Of a stretch of DNA of 64,000 nt, positions 42,028-50,321 are shown one piece after another (the first letter of the stretch is position 1; each line of letters begins with the position of its first letter). Below the pieces are notes generated by a model. The model saw nothing but the letters and a program-made list of their open reading frames with translations, ran no database searches and was not told where the DNA came from. This stretch comes from Bacteroidales bacterium. Its GTDB lineage: Bacteria; Bacteroidota; Bacteroidia; Bacteroidales; UBA932. Location: positions 1 through 64,000 of the forward strand of contig JAFUGJ010000036.1 in assembly GCA_017469425.1 (NCBI GenBank), written 5' to 3'. Position numbers and translations under genes: made by a program.

Positions 42028-45000
42028 AGGCGCCTTCATCAATCCGAAGGCAATGCAGTAATAATCATCGCGCCAGAGGCGGGCATTTCCGCCCTTGCGC
42101 ACTTCATACCAGTCGTCGTCGCCTTTCTCATAGTTGGGCCACTCGTCGCGACCGTCGAAAAGCGCAGGTCCCACGGCAGAGAACTCCCCTCCCACATGAT
42201 GATACGGCCCCATGAGGTTCCGCAGCCCGTTGGTCAGGGTAATCTCAACGCTATTCTCCCCTTCCATGAGGGCATCGCTCACATCTGCCTCCCAGGGGCT
42301 GCAAAAAACGGTGGGAAGGGCTTTCCCGTTCACGATTACATCTACATAAGTAGCCTCCACATCGGGGAATGACAGTTTGTAGCTTGCACCTTTCTCCAGG
42401 CTGTCGATATTGAAGGAAGAGCAATAGCTGATGCTTCCTGCAAAGAAAGGATAGTCACCAAGGGTGAGATTTCCTGCTGTGGCATGGCCGGATTCCGCAC
42501 AAAGGACAAAGGAGCCATGAGTGAAACATGCGGGCATGGGCTTGGGACTGAGGATGGGGTTCCTGCCTCGCCAGGTTTCGACAGGCTGCGAGGCAGAAAG
42601 TTCACCCCTCACGGCAAAGTCACCGCAGAGGTATATGGTCTCGATTTCCGTGCCATATCGCCTGTCGGCGGTAAAAGAATCACTCACGGGAGTTACGAAA
42701 TCCAGGGAAAGCACTATCTCGTTGCCTCCCGTATGCAGGAGGGAGGAAATGTCGCATTTGCGAAAATAGGAATCGACGAAGAAATCCCTTCCGAAATGCA
42801 CCGGAGTGCCGTTTACGCGGACATCTTTGTATATCCAGGGTTGCTCCACCGCAAGGGCGCAAGTGCGCGGAAGGTCTTTTACATCGAAGTTGAAGCGAAG
42901 CAGCATGGGCCCTCCGGGAAGATTGTTGCGGCCATATCTTTGGTAAATGGCGAGCACGGGCTCAGCTTCATTCCAGCTGGCTCCGCCGTCGGTAGACCAT
43001 GACGCAAAATCCAGGGGAATTGCATTTGGAGAATTCCGCTTCAGAGTCCATTCCCCGCCGAGTTCGCAGACCTGCGCTGAACCGGAGGGAGGGAGAGAGT
43101 ATGTTCCGTCCGTTTTCCGGAAGGCTTTGCCGCATGCAAGTATCCATGTCTGCGCAGGAGCGAAATTAAGCTCATAGCTGCCGTCGGCGGAAGGCCGGAT
43201 GCGGAGGGCCCGTCCGTCAAGAGGATTGAGTACGACCAAATTCCCGGGATTATTTTCGAAGCGAATGCGTGCATTGTAGCTTTCGGTGCGGGAAGTGTTG
43301 GACAGCTGAAGAGTTTTCCCGCCGGGAACCGTTCTGAGATGAGTCCATATTTCCGTCCTGCCATCGCTTTCGAGCCTGAATGCATGGGGCAGCATGTCGA
43401 GCTCCCGGTCCAGAGCATCGGGGGCGACCTGCCGCGAGAAGCGGCGAAGTTCGGTCATGGCATCCCTTTCCCCCTCAAGATATTCAGGGTATTTTCCCAC
43501 GCAGAGTATGGTTCCGCCCTGCGCGGCAAACTCAAGAAGCAGGGCAAGGGTTGAAGGCCGGATGTTCACAAGGCCGGGAAGTATCACGGTATGATAACTC
43601 ATCTCCCCTATCACAAAGCGTCCGTCCCGCACGGATGCGATTTCGGAGATTATCTGCTCGTCGCCAAGGTCGGAATTCAGTTGGTGAGATGCGAGCGAGC
43701 GCAGGATGCTCTCCTGCAGGGCATCGCTTTCCGAGGGGCTGTTGTCGTAATGGGCAATGTCCGTAGTGATGTAATCGGATTCCAGCGGGCTTATGACGCA
43801 CACTTCCCCGTCGGAGGAGCCCACAGTTGCGAAATATGCGAGCCGGGCGGAATAGTCCTCGAAAAGCCTGTTTTTCTCAAAGAAGGGTTCCTGATAGGAG
43901 AAGGTGGGAGGGTAATCACGCTTGCGGCAGCCCTTCATGGAATAAAGCGAGAGATGGGGGCAGAACATGTTGATGCCGTTGTTGGTGTGCCATGCGGTAA
44001 TCCACATCCTGTCTTCGAACGACATGTTATGTCCGGAGATGCCGAATATCTCCACTATGCGGCGGCGCTTTCCATATTGGTTCGCCACCGAGGTCATGAC
44101 CTTGGCATTGTGCAGTTCCTTGAAACGGAGTCCGAGCGCATCCACCCCGGGGCGTTGGAGATGCCGCTGCTGAATCATTAGATTGCCTTCATTGCGCATG
44201 GTGGAGGTGGGATGTTCCTCGCCATTGAAATGCCCGGTCCAGACAAGGCCGTGCCTATCGCAGTAATCCCCAATCCGGGCGCTGAAAGCATCTTCCATGC
44301 AGGAAGCTACGGTACGATAGTAATGGAGGCGGAATCGGCGCCAGTCGCCCACCGTGTCAATCAGGGAAGGCAGGTGAGCATCCATCTCATACCCCCATTT
44401 CTGCCTGAAAACTTCCTCCATGCACGGAGAATAGCTCACGAAGGCGTCGGCAGCCCCGTAAGTGGTGCGGGGCGACACCTGCGGTTCGTCGGAGAATATG
44501 CCCATGACGCCTTTCCTGCCCGCAAAACGCCCGGCATAAGGTTCGTAAGTGCAGTCGAGAAAGGCATTTACCATATCCGGGTTCATGAGGTCCACCCAGC
44601 AGGTACCATTGTACCAGGCATCGCCAAGGCGCTCAACATGCTCCACATAAAGATGCTCTTCATCCTCGTGAATTACACGGTCGGGAGATTCAACTTCATA
44701 CCCCTTGGGAAGGCGAACCAGGGTCCTTGCGCGGAAAGCTTCGTCCTGCGCGGGCACGATGCCCCCGGCCCATCCGCTGGGCCATTTGTCTTCATCGTAG
44801 AACCATGTTTCAAGCCCAAGACGCTGCGCCTCTTCCACGCATGTGTCCATAAGGTCGAACCACTCCTCGCTCAAGTATGGAGTAAGCAGGCCCGTACGGC
44901 TGTGCAGGAACGCTCCCCCGAAACCTCCTTCCTTGAAAAGAGAGAGCTGGCGCTTCAGTTCATCGGCGGAAAGGCTGTCGTTGAGCGACCAGAAGCTTTG

Positions 45001-45105
45001 GGAGCGGTAAGAGGCACCCGGGTTGCGAAACTCCTTCATGTCGAAACCGGAGCGGTTGCAGGAGCATATCAGCACGAGAAAAAAAAGAATGGCAGATTTT
45101 TTCAT
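42007..45105 (-). CDS. GH106-like glycoside hydrolase lipoprotein (putative alpha-L-rhamnosidase)
   Basis: A 1032-residue enzyme. A lipoprotein signal (MKKSAILFFLVLICSCNRS; Cys about 16) points to surface or periplasmic anchoring. The N-terminal barrel has the family pattern FWSLNDSLSADELKRQL, GFGGAFLHSRTG, WFYDEDKWPSGWAGG and GIFSDEP, seen in GH106 and its relatives. C-terminal beta-sandwich modules include a sugar-binding GH2N-like domain (about 740-860). GH106 enzymes release alpha-L-rhamnose, but this enzyme is divergent, so substrate is uncertain. The ATG at 45105 follows a -7 box at 45124-45131; the longer frame would cross it. Confidence 0.82.
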   Translation of the reverse strand: MKKSAILFFLVLICSCNRSGFDMKEFRNPGASYRSQSFWSLNDSLSADELKRQLSLFKEGGFGGAFLHSRTGLLTPYLSEEWFDLMDTCVEEAQRLGLETWFYDEDKWPSGWAGGIVPAQDEAFRARTLVRLPKGYEVESPDRVIHEDEEHLYVEHVERLGDAWYNGTCWVDLMNPDMVNAFLDCTYEPYAGRFAGRKGVMGIFSDEPQVSPRTTYGAADAFVSYSPCMEEVFRQKWGYEMDAHLPSLIDTVGDWRRFRLHYYRTVASCMEDAFSARIGDYCDRHGLVWTGHFNGEEHPTSTMRNEGNLMIQQRHLQRPGVDALGLRFKELHNAKVMTSVANQYGKRRRIVEIFGISGHNMSFEDRMWITAWHTNNGINMFCPHLSLYSMKGCRKRDYPPTFSYQEPFFEKNRLFEDYSARLAYFATVGSSDGEVCVISPLESDYITTDIAHYDNSPSESDALQESILRSLASHQLNSDLGDEQIISEIASVRDGRFVIGEMSYHTVILPGLVNIRPSTLALLLEFAAQGGTILCVGKYPEYLEGERDAMTELRRFSRQVAPDALDRELDMLPHAFRLESDGRTEIWTHLRTVPGGKTLQLSNTSRTESYNARIRFENNPGNLVVLNPLDGRALRIRPSADGSYELNFAPAQTWILACGKAFRKTDGTYSLPPSGSAQVCELGGEWTLKRNSPNAIPLDFASWSTDGGASWNEAEPVLAIYQRYGRNNLPGGPMLLRFNFDVKDLPRTCALAVEQPWIYKDVRVNGTPVHFGRDFFVDSYFRKCDISSLLHTGGNEIVLSLDFVTPVSDSFTADRRYGTEIETIYLCGDFAVRGELSASQPVETWRGRNPILSPKPMPACFTHGSFVLCAESGHATAGNLTLGDYPFFAGSISYCSSFNIDSLEKGASYKLSFPDVEATYVDVIVNGKALPTVFCSPWEADVSDALMEGENSVEITLTNGLRNLMGPYHHVGGEFSAVGPALFDGRDEWPNYEKGDDDWYEVRKGGNARLWRDDYYCIAFGLMKAPIVKKEF

Positions 45106-45123
45106 GACGAGGGTATTACATTT

Positions 45124-45131
45124 CAAATATA
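45124..45131 (-). promoter_or_regulatory. -7 promoter element of the GH106-like gene
   Basis: TATATTTG on the minus strand, 18 nt before the ATG at 45105, divergent from the polymerase promoter. Confidence 0.55.
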
Positions 45132-45136
45132 GCAAT

Positions 45137-45144
45137 TATTTTTG
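45137..45144 (+). promoter_or_regulatory. -7 promoter element of the Y-family polymerase gene
   Basis: TATTTTTG, only 9 nt before the ATG at 45154. No LexA-like palindrome was seen in the short divergent region. Confidence 0.5.
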
Positions 45145-45153
45145 CATAAGCAG

Positions 45154-46530
45154 ATGTCAACTTTCATTGCAATCGACCTCAAATCATTCTACGCTTCGGC
45201 AGAATGCGCTGCACGCGGACTGGACCCGCTCGGCACGCGCCTCGTCGTGGCCGACATCTCGCGTACCGACAAGACCATCTGCCTTGCGGTGTCGCCTTCG
45301 CTGAAGGCCCTCGGCGTTCCCGGAAGGCCTCGGCTGTTCGAGGTGAACCGTATCCTCGCAGCTTACAGGGGCCCCAGACCCTCTCCCACCCGGACCGGCA
45401 GCTCCGGCATGGAAACCACTCTCGCGAAGGTCAACGGCATAGACTACCTCATTGCCACCCCAAGAATGCACTACTATATGGAGGTGAGCAAGAAAATCGT
45501 CGGGATATATCTTAAATATGTGTCCGACGAAGACCTGCATGTATATTCCGTGGACGAAGTGTTCATCGACGCCACGGAGTATCTCAAGCTCTACAAAACT
45601 ACCGCTCACGACTTTACACGCACCCTCATCAGAGAGGTGCTGGCCGCAACCGGCATCACCGCTACTGCAGGAATAGGCACGAACCTGTATCTTGCGAAGA
45701 TAGCGATGGATATCGAAGCCAAGCACAGCGAGGCCGATGCCGACGGGGTGAGGATTGCGGAACTCGACGAGATGAGCTACCGCCGAAAATACTGGGAGCA
45801 CAGGCCCCTCACGGACTTTTGGCGCATAGGACGAGGGATTGCAGCCAAACTCGAAGCCAACGGCCTGTACACCCTTGGCGATGTGGCCAGATGCTCGCTT
45901 GCGGAACCTCCGAAGCCGAAGAACCAGGATTTGCTATACAAACTCTTCGGCATAAATGCAGAATTGCTGATAGACCACGCATGGGGCTGGGAAAACTGCA
46001 CCATGGCCGACATAAAGAATTATCGCGCAGAAGGACACAGCCTCAGCAACGGGCAGGTGCTGAGCCGCCCATACAGTTTTGAGGAAGCCCGAACGGTGGC
46101 GTTGGAGATGACGGACCTGCTTGTAATGGACCTGGTTGAAAAAAGGCTTCTCACCGACCAGATTGTGCTGAGCATTGGGTATGAAAAAGCGGGAAGCTCA
46201 CATGGGTCGCAGAACCTTGGAAAGCAGACTTCCTCGACCCAGGCAATAGTGCAGGCGATGGGAGAATTGTTCGACAGGATTGCCGACCGGAAGACGCCGA
46301 TTCGGCGCATGTATGTGGTAGCGAACCATATAGAACCGGAAGCTTCAGCAAATGTGCAGCTCGGCCTGTTCGACGACCCGCAAAAAGAAAAAAAGGAACG
46401 CAACCGTCAGGAAGCGATCCTTGCAATCAGAAAAAAATTCGGTAAAAATGCGATTCTCAAGGGGCTCAATTTCGAGGAAGGGGCCACCGCCAAGGAACGC
46501 AACCAGCAGATAGGAGGGCACAAGGCATGA
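45154..46530 (+). CDS. Y-family DNA polymerase (DinB/UmuC-like)
   Basis: A 458-residue translesion polymerase. Catalytic acids are in FIAIDLKSFYASAE (palm) and VYSVDEVFIDAT (Asp-Glu); the helix-hairpin-helix region is RIGRGIAAKLEANGLYTLGDVA; the little-finger domain follows and ends with a tail (KERNRQEAILAIRKKFGKNAILKGLNFEEGAT) typical of the UvrX/phage-type branch rather than E. coli DinB. The ATG at 45154 starts the conserved domain; an upstream TTG at 45142 lies inside the promoter box. A YolD-like gene overlaps the stop, as in many UmuC-YolD pairs of mobile elements. Confidence 0.92.
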   Translation: MSTFIAIDLKSFYASAECAARGLDPLGTRLVVADISRTDKTICLAVSPSLKALGVPGRPRLFEVNRILAAYRGPRPSPTRTGSSGMETTLAKVNGIDYLIATPRMHYYMEVSKKIVGIYLKYVSDEDLHVYSVDEVFIDATEYLKLYKTTAHDFTRTLIREVLAATGITATAGIGTNLYLAKIAMDIEAKHSEADADGVRIAELDEMSYRRKYWEHRPLTDFWRIGRGIAAKLEANGLYTLGDVARCSLAEPPKPKNQDLLYKLFGINAELLIDHAWGWENCTMADIKNYRAEGHSLSNGQVLSRPYSFEEARTVALEMTDLLVMDLVEKRLLTDQIVLSIGYEKAGSSHGSQNLGKQTSSTQAIVQAMGELFDRIADRKTPIRRMYVVANHIEPEASANVQLGLFDDPQKEKKERNRQEAILAIRKKFGKNAILKGLNFEEGATAKERNQQIGGHKA

Positions 46531-46694
46531 ACGGCTACGACGACATAATCAATGTTCCCCACTGGGAGCCCTCACGAAAGCACCCGCGAATGCCGCGCAT
46601 CGACAGGGCCGCGCAGTTCGCCCCCTTTGCAGCCCTCACCGGATTCGACCAGATGGTGGAAGAAGCCGAGCAAGAGGTCAGAAATCAAATCTGA
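46527..46694 (+). CDS. YolD-like small protein
   Basis: A 55-residue protein with RIDRAAQFAPFAALTGFDQMVEEAE, the signature of the YolD-like proteins that accompany UmuC/UvrX polymerases. It overlaps the polymerase stop by 4 bp (ATGA), so the two are coupled. Its last 17 bases overlap the 3' end of the convergent fucosidase gene. It probably modulates the polymerase; the mechanism is not known. Confidence 0.8.
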   Translation: MNGYDDIINVPHWEPSRKHPRMPRIDRAAQFAPFAALTGFDQMVEEAEQEVRNQI

Positions 46695-48105
46695 CCACAT
46701 CATCCACCCAGGTTCTCTGGTCGTCACGCAACTTTAGATTGACAAAACCATCCCTGTAAATGAACGGAATCTCCTCCCCCGTGCCGAGCAAAACGGCCTT
46801 CGAGGGCTTTCTTCCCGTGCGGACGGACAGCTGCCCCTTGAACGAAGCGAGCATGTGGGCATACCATATATCCCGCCCACGGGTAGTCAGCGGAGCGTTC
46901 GAGAGTTCCACGCCGGGAGTGGGTCCTGCGCCGTCGAGAACGGATTCCCGTCCTGTTTTCATCCATGCTTCCACCTTGGCAATCTCCCTGTAGTAGTTGG
47001 GATGCATGTCGCCGCTGCCGGAAGGTCCCACATTTATTAGGAAATTACCGCCGAGGGAACGCGACGCTACAAACTCCTCAAAGAACCAGCTTATCGGCCT
47101 GAAGAGACCTTTCTTGTTGTAGCCCCAGCCTCCCCCTTTGCCGTTCCAGATATGGCAGTGCTCCCACCAGCGCGAAGGAACATAAGTAGGGGTCATACAT
47201 TCGAATGGAGTGGTGAAGTCGCCGATACGCATTGAAGTGCCCTCAGGATTGTCGGGGTTCACGATATTGGCCCAGCGGTCGTTTATTACAATATCGGGCT
47301 GCAGGCTGCGAATCCAGGCATAGACTTTTTCCGTGCAGAGGTCCTGGGTGGGAATGCCGTACCATCCCATGCCATCGAGCCAGAGCACATCTATCTTGCC
47401 ATAGCGCGTAAGCAATTCTTCAAGCTGTGCAAGGACATAGGCGAAGAACGCCTCGAAAGCCTTGCGGTTGGCAACCGTGTCCTGAACGGGGCCGCGCCTG
47501 CCCCAGGTTGTGGCATCCCATTCGCTGTCCGGACGGTCGCCGGGGTAATGCCAGTCGCGCGGAGAATAGTAGAAACCGACCTTCAGCCCATTGGCCCTGC
47601 ATGCCTCAACATAATCCTTGAGCAAATCCCGTCCGTGCATGTACTGCCTGGTTCCTATGCCATATTTCGAAGGCCAGAGGGCATAACCGTCATGGTGCCT
47701 TGTGGTGAGCACGGCATACTGGAAACCGGCCTCCTTCGCCGCTTTCAGATAGCGCTCCGGATTGTAATCCTGCGGGTCGAAATGGTTTGCCTGGTCGTAA
47801 TATTCCTCGCGGGAATGGTACTCTCCCGACCACTCATAGTTCTTTATCATGTTCCATGACGGCTGCACGCCAATCATGCTGTGGATTCCCCAGTGCATGA
47901 AAAGGCCGAGACCAGCCTCGGGAAACCATTGCGCCCCTTCCGCAGGATTGGGGAAAACCGGATGGCATTCCGGCCCGTACAGCACCTTCCGCGCCCTCTT
48001 AAGGTCCTTCTTTTCAATCTTATAGTCGGCAGGGTCTATTTTCCACTGGGCATCGAGCATCAGGGGAAGGATTGCAAGGGTAATAAACAGAATGGTCCTT
48101 TTCAT
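46678..48105 (-). CDS. GH29 alpha-L-fucosidase, exported
   Basis: A 475-residue GH29 enzyme with a signal peptide (about 1-19). Family marks: WFPEAGLGLFMHWGIHS, AVLTTRHHDGYALWPSKY and the nucleophile in DVLWLDGMGW; a beta-sandwich follows the barrel (about 375-475). It would cleave terminal alpha-L-fucose. It begins 8 bp after the nucleotidyltransferase-like gene and is the last gene of the polysaccharide export unit, so it could trim the exported polysaccharide or act on host fucose; context favours the former but does not prove it. Confidence 0.92.
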   Translation of the reverse strand: MKRTILFITLAILPLMLDAQWKIDPADYKIEKKDLKRARKVLYGPECHPVFPNPAEGAQWFPEAGLGLFMHWGIHSMIGVQPSWNMIKNYEWSGEYHSREEYYDQANHFDPQDYNPERYLKAAKEAGFQYAVLTTRHHDGYALWPSKYGIGTRQYMHGRDLLKDYVEACRANGLKVGFYYSPRDWHYPGDRPDSEWDATTWGRRGPVQDTVANRKAFEAFFAYVLAQLEELLTRYGKIDVLWLDGMGWYGIPTQDLCTEKVYAWIRSLQPDIVINDRWANIVNPDNPEGTSMRIGDFTTPFECMTPTYVPSRWWEHCHIWNGKGGGWGYNKKGLFRPISWFFEEFVASRSLGGNFLINVGPSGSGDMHPNYYREIAKVEAWMKTGRESVLDGAGPTPGVELSNAPLTTRGRDIWYAHMLASFKGQLSVRTGRKPSKAVLLGTGEEIPFIYRDGFVNLKLRDDQRTWVDDVVRFDF

Positions 48106-48113
48106 CGTGACAG

Positions 48114-49229
48114 TTATTTTCCGTGAATGAAATTGCTGAGGCTCACTCCTGCCGAATACGCAAAGAATCGCAGGGAATCAGCCGGGAATGTGATGAGATA
48201 ACAGCGGAAGAAGTCGCTGACGAGAATGAAGAAACCTGCGATTTTGCTGAACAGGAGGCTGCCCTTTTTGTCATTGAAGCCTCTTGCAGAGCCGAAGTTG
48301 CCGGTGGAGAGGACATATCGCAGGATGCGTGCCGCCTTGCGCTTCCAGCGCGCAGAAGCATCATACATAGGTGCGGCCTCGACCGGAAGGCCCAGATATT
48401 CCACGGCAAAGGCGATAAATGCCTTCCATTCCTTCATTATGCCCATTTCTTCCATCCTCCGGGAAAGAAGGTCCCAGTCTATCGAAGCGCGCTTGGTCCA
48501 AAGGAGCCTTGCCCAGTCGCAGAACTGGCGGAGTCCGATTCCTTCCTTGAAAAAGTGCTGGAGTATATGGGTGAAAATGAAGACCACATCGGTATCGGCA
48601 TCAGGCAGGGGGACCTCAGTTCCGTCGTCGTTCCAGGCATCAAAGCTGCCCGAACGGAACATTTCATCCTGATACTCCGCAATCTTTCCGTCCATCCTGC
48701 GGGAAAGCAGGGTGTACATGGTTCCGTGGAGTTCCACCTCGAACTTTCCGAAGAACATTCCCAAATGCTTGTGACGAGGAAACTCTTCTTCAACTTTGCT
48801 TGCCCTCGGCATCAGCAAAGTCTTGGCGGCGGAGTAGTTGGCATCGTCCAGGAGCAAATCGACATCTCCCGGAGCGCGCCATTGCGGCCTGACATAACAG
48901 CGTGCTATCCCCTGTCCTTTCACCAGAACGGCCCGAATCCCCTCTTCATGCAGACGGGCAAAGAGCACGGCGATGAAGGAATTCATGGCAGAATTGGATT
49001 TTTCCAACGACACTTCCCTGCCAAGCAGTTTCAGGCTCACTTCCTTCGAAGGATTCAGCCCAAGAGCTTCTATCCCGGCTGCAAAAAGCCCGGCAACGGT
49101 CTGTTCCGAGGCCAGGCTGTAAAAGGTATTCCATTCATCCGCGCTTATTTCCGGAAGTGTTCCCCTTTCGGATTCAATATCCTCCCAGAGACCGGCACGG
49201 ATGATACGGAGAAACAAATCAGTTCTCAT
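48114..49229 (-). CDS. Nucleotidyltransferase-family protein (NTP_transf_5-like)
   Basis: A 371-residue protein of the PF14907 type, often found in polysaccharide loci. VLVKGQGIARCYVRPQWRAPGDVDLLLD contains the G-x-D-x-D metal site of the nucleotidyltransferase fold; an additional acidic position is in VELHGTMY. The second half is helical with a membrane-prone stretch near the C-terminus (FFILVSDFFRCYLITF). The ATG at 49229 overlaps the Wzz stop by 11 bp; the longer frame to 49286 lies in that gene. Its substrate is unknown. Confidence 0.78.
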   Translation of the reverse strand: MRTDLFLRIIRAGLWEDIESERGTLPEISADEWNTFYSLASEQTVAGLFAAGIEALGLNPSKEVSLKLLGREVSLEKSNSAMNSFIAVLFARLHEEGIRAVLVKGQGIARCYVRPQWRAPGDVDLLLDDANYSAAKTLLMPRASKVEEEFPRHKHLGMFFGKFEVELHGTMYTLLSRRMDGKIAEYQDEMFRSGSFDAWNDDGTEVPLPDADTDVVFIFTHILQHFFKEGIGLRQFCDWARLLWTKRASIDWDLLSRRMEEMGIMKEWKAFIAFAVEYLGLPVEAAPMYDASARWKRKAARILRYVLSTGNFGSARGFNDKKGSLLFSKIAGFFILVSDFFRCYLITFPADSLRFFAYSAGVSLSNFIHGK

Positions 49230-50319
49230 TCTTTTTGGAGAAGGCTTCACGCACAAGGACACATCCGCACGACAGGATACCGCCAATTATAAGCCACAGA
49301 GCCACCACCTTTTTACGACTGTTGCAGGAGCGCATAGGCAGGGTGGAAGGCTGCACGACGGCATACACCGGTTTGGCTTCCTGTATCTTGGCTTTCGCCA
49401 ATTCGCGCTGCTGGGCCATCTGGGAATATATCTGGTTGGCGAGGTTGACATCAGTCTGGAGGCGCTGCTTTTCGCTGTTTACGGACTGGAGTATGACGCT
49501 GCGGTCGTAATCCACGCTCGAAGCATATGCAGCCTGCGCCTTGACCAGACGGGCATAAGCCTCATCGGCAAGCTGGGTATAATATTCGTAGTCGGAAGCG
49601 GCCTTCTTGGTACGGTAGCCGATGACAAAATCCTGAAGCTTGCGGCAGACCGTGTCGGCCAGCTGCTTTACTATCATCCTGTCGTCAAGCACGACTTTGA
49701 TGGTAGTGACACCTGTTTTCTTGTCAACTTCGGAACTAATGGCCTGACGCAGGGTTTTCACTGCCGCATACTGACGGGGAGTAAGCTGAGAAGGATCGAT
49801 TACCGAGTCGTCGTAAAAATACTCTGCATCCAACTTTGCCTGCTTTCTGAGCTGCCGCCCGGAGAGTTCCTTATCCTGTCCGAGCACATGTGCGAACACG
49901 GTGACAGTGTCCGGAACGGCACCGGCCATGCTCGACTCTATATCCAGATACGGCGTCACACGCACGGGGAGCAACGAACACAGGAAGGGATCGCTTGAGC
50001 ATATTTCCGGGAACAGCGTAACATTAAGGGCGTCCGGGGTGTTGTTCATGCTCATGGAACTGAGTCCCATCATCGACGAAAGGGCCGACAATGTGCTGTT
50101 GGTCCTCGCCTGATATTCAGGAGCGAGAATCATGGTAACGCGATAAAGGCGCGGAGTCCGCAACGCAACCAGCACTCCAAGGATGGTAAATACGGCCGTT
50201 ACGGCACATATGAACTTCCAGTGCGCAAGGAGATTTGCGAACAAAGCCTTGATATCGAGTGCAGGAGCTCCCTGCTCATCATCTTCCCACAAATCGGGAT
50301 TGTCGAATCTTTCTTTCAT
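49219..50319 (-). CDS. Wzz-type polysaccharide chain-length determinant
   Basis: A 366-residue polysaccharide co-polymerase. Two transmembrane helices, near 35-53 and 335-357, flank a periplasmic coiled-coil domain (about 200-310, LADEAYARLVKAQAAYASSVDYDRS). The C-terminal VVQPSTLPMR is the Pro-rich segment before helix 2. It sets polymer length with Wzy and Wza. It lies 2 bp after the SLBB export gene. No tyrosine-kinase domain is fused to it. Confidence 0.9.
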   Translation of the reverse strand: MKERFDNPDLWEDDEQGAPALDIKALFANLLAHWKFICAVTAVFTILGVLVALRTPRLYRVTMILAPEYQARTNSTLSALSSMMGLSSMSMNNTPDALNVTLFPEICSSDPFLCSLLPVRVTPYLDIESSMAGAVPDTVTVFAHVLGQDKELSGRQLRKQAKLDAEYFYDDSVIDPSQLTPRQYAAVKTLRQAISSEVDKKTGVTTIKVVLDDRMIVKQLADTVCRKLQDFVIGYRTKKAASDYEYYTQLADEAYARLVKAQAAYASSVDYDRSVILQSVNSEKQRLQTDVNLANQIYSQMAQQRELAKAKIQEAKPVYAVVQPSTLPMRSCNSRKKVVALWLIIGGILSCGCVLVREAFSKKNEN

Positions 50320-50321
50320 GG

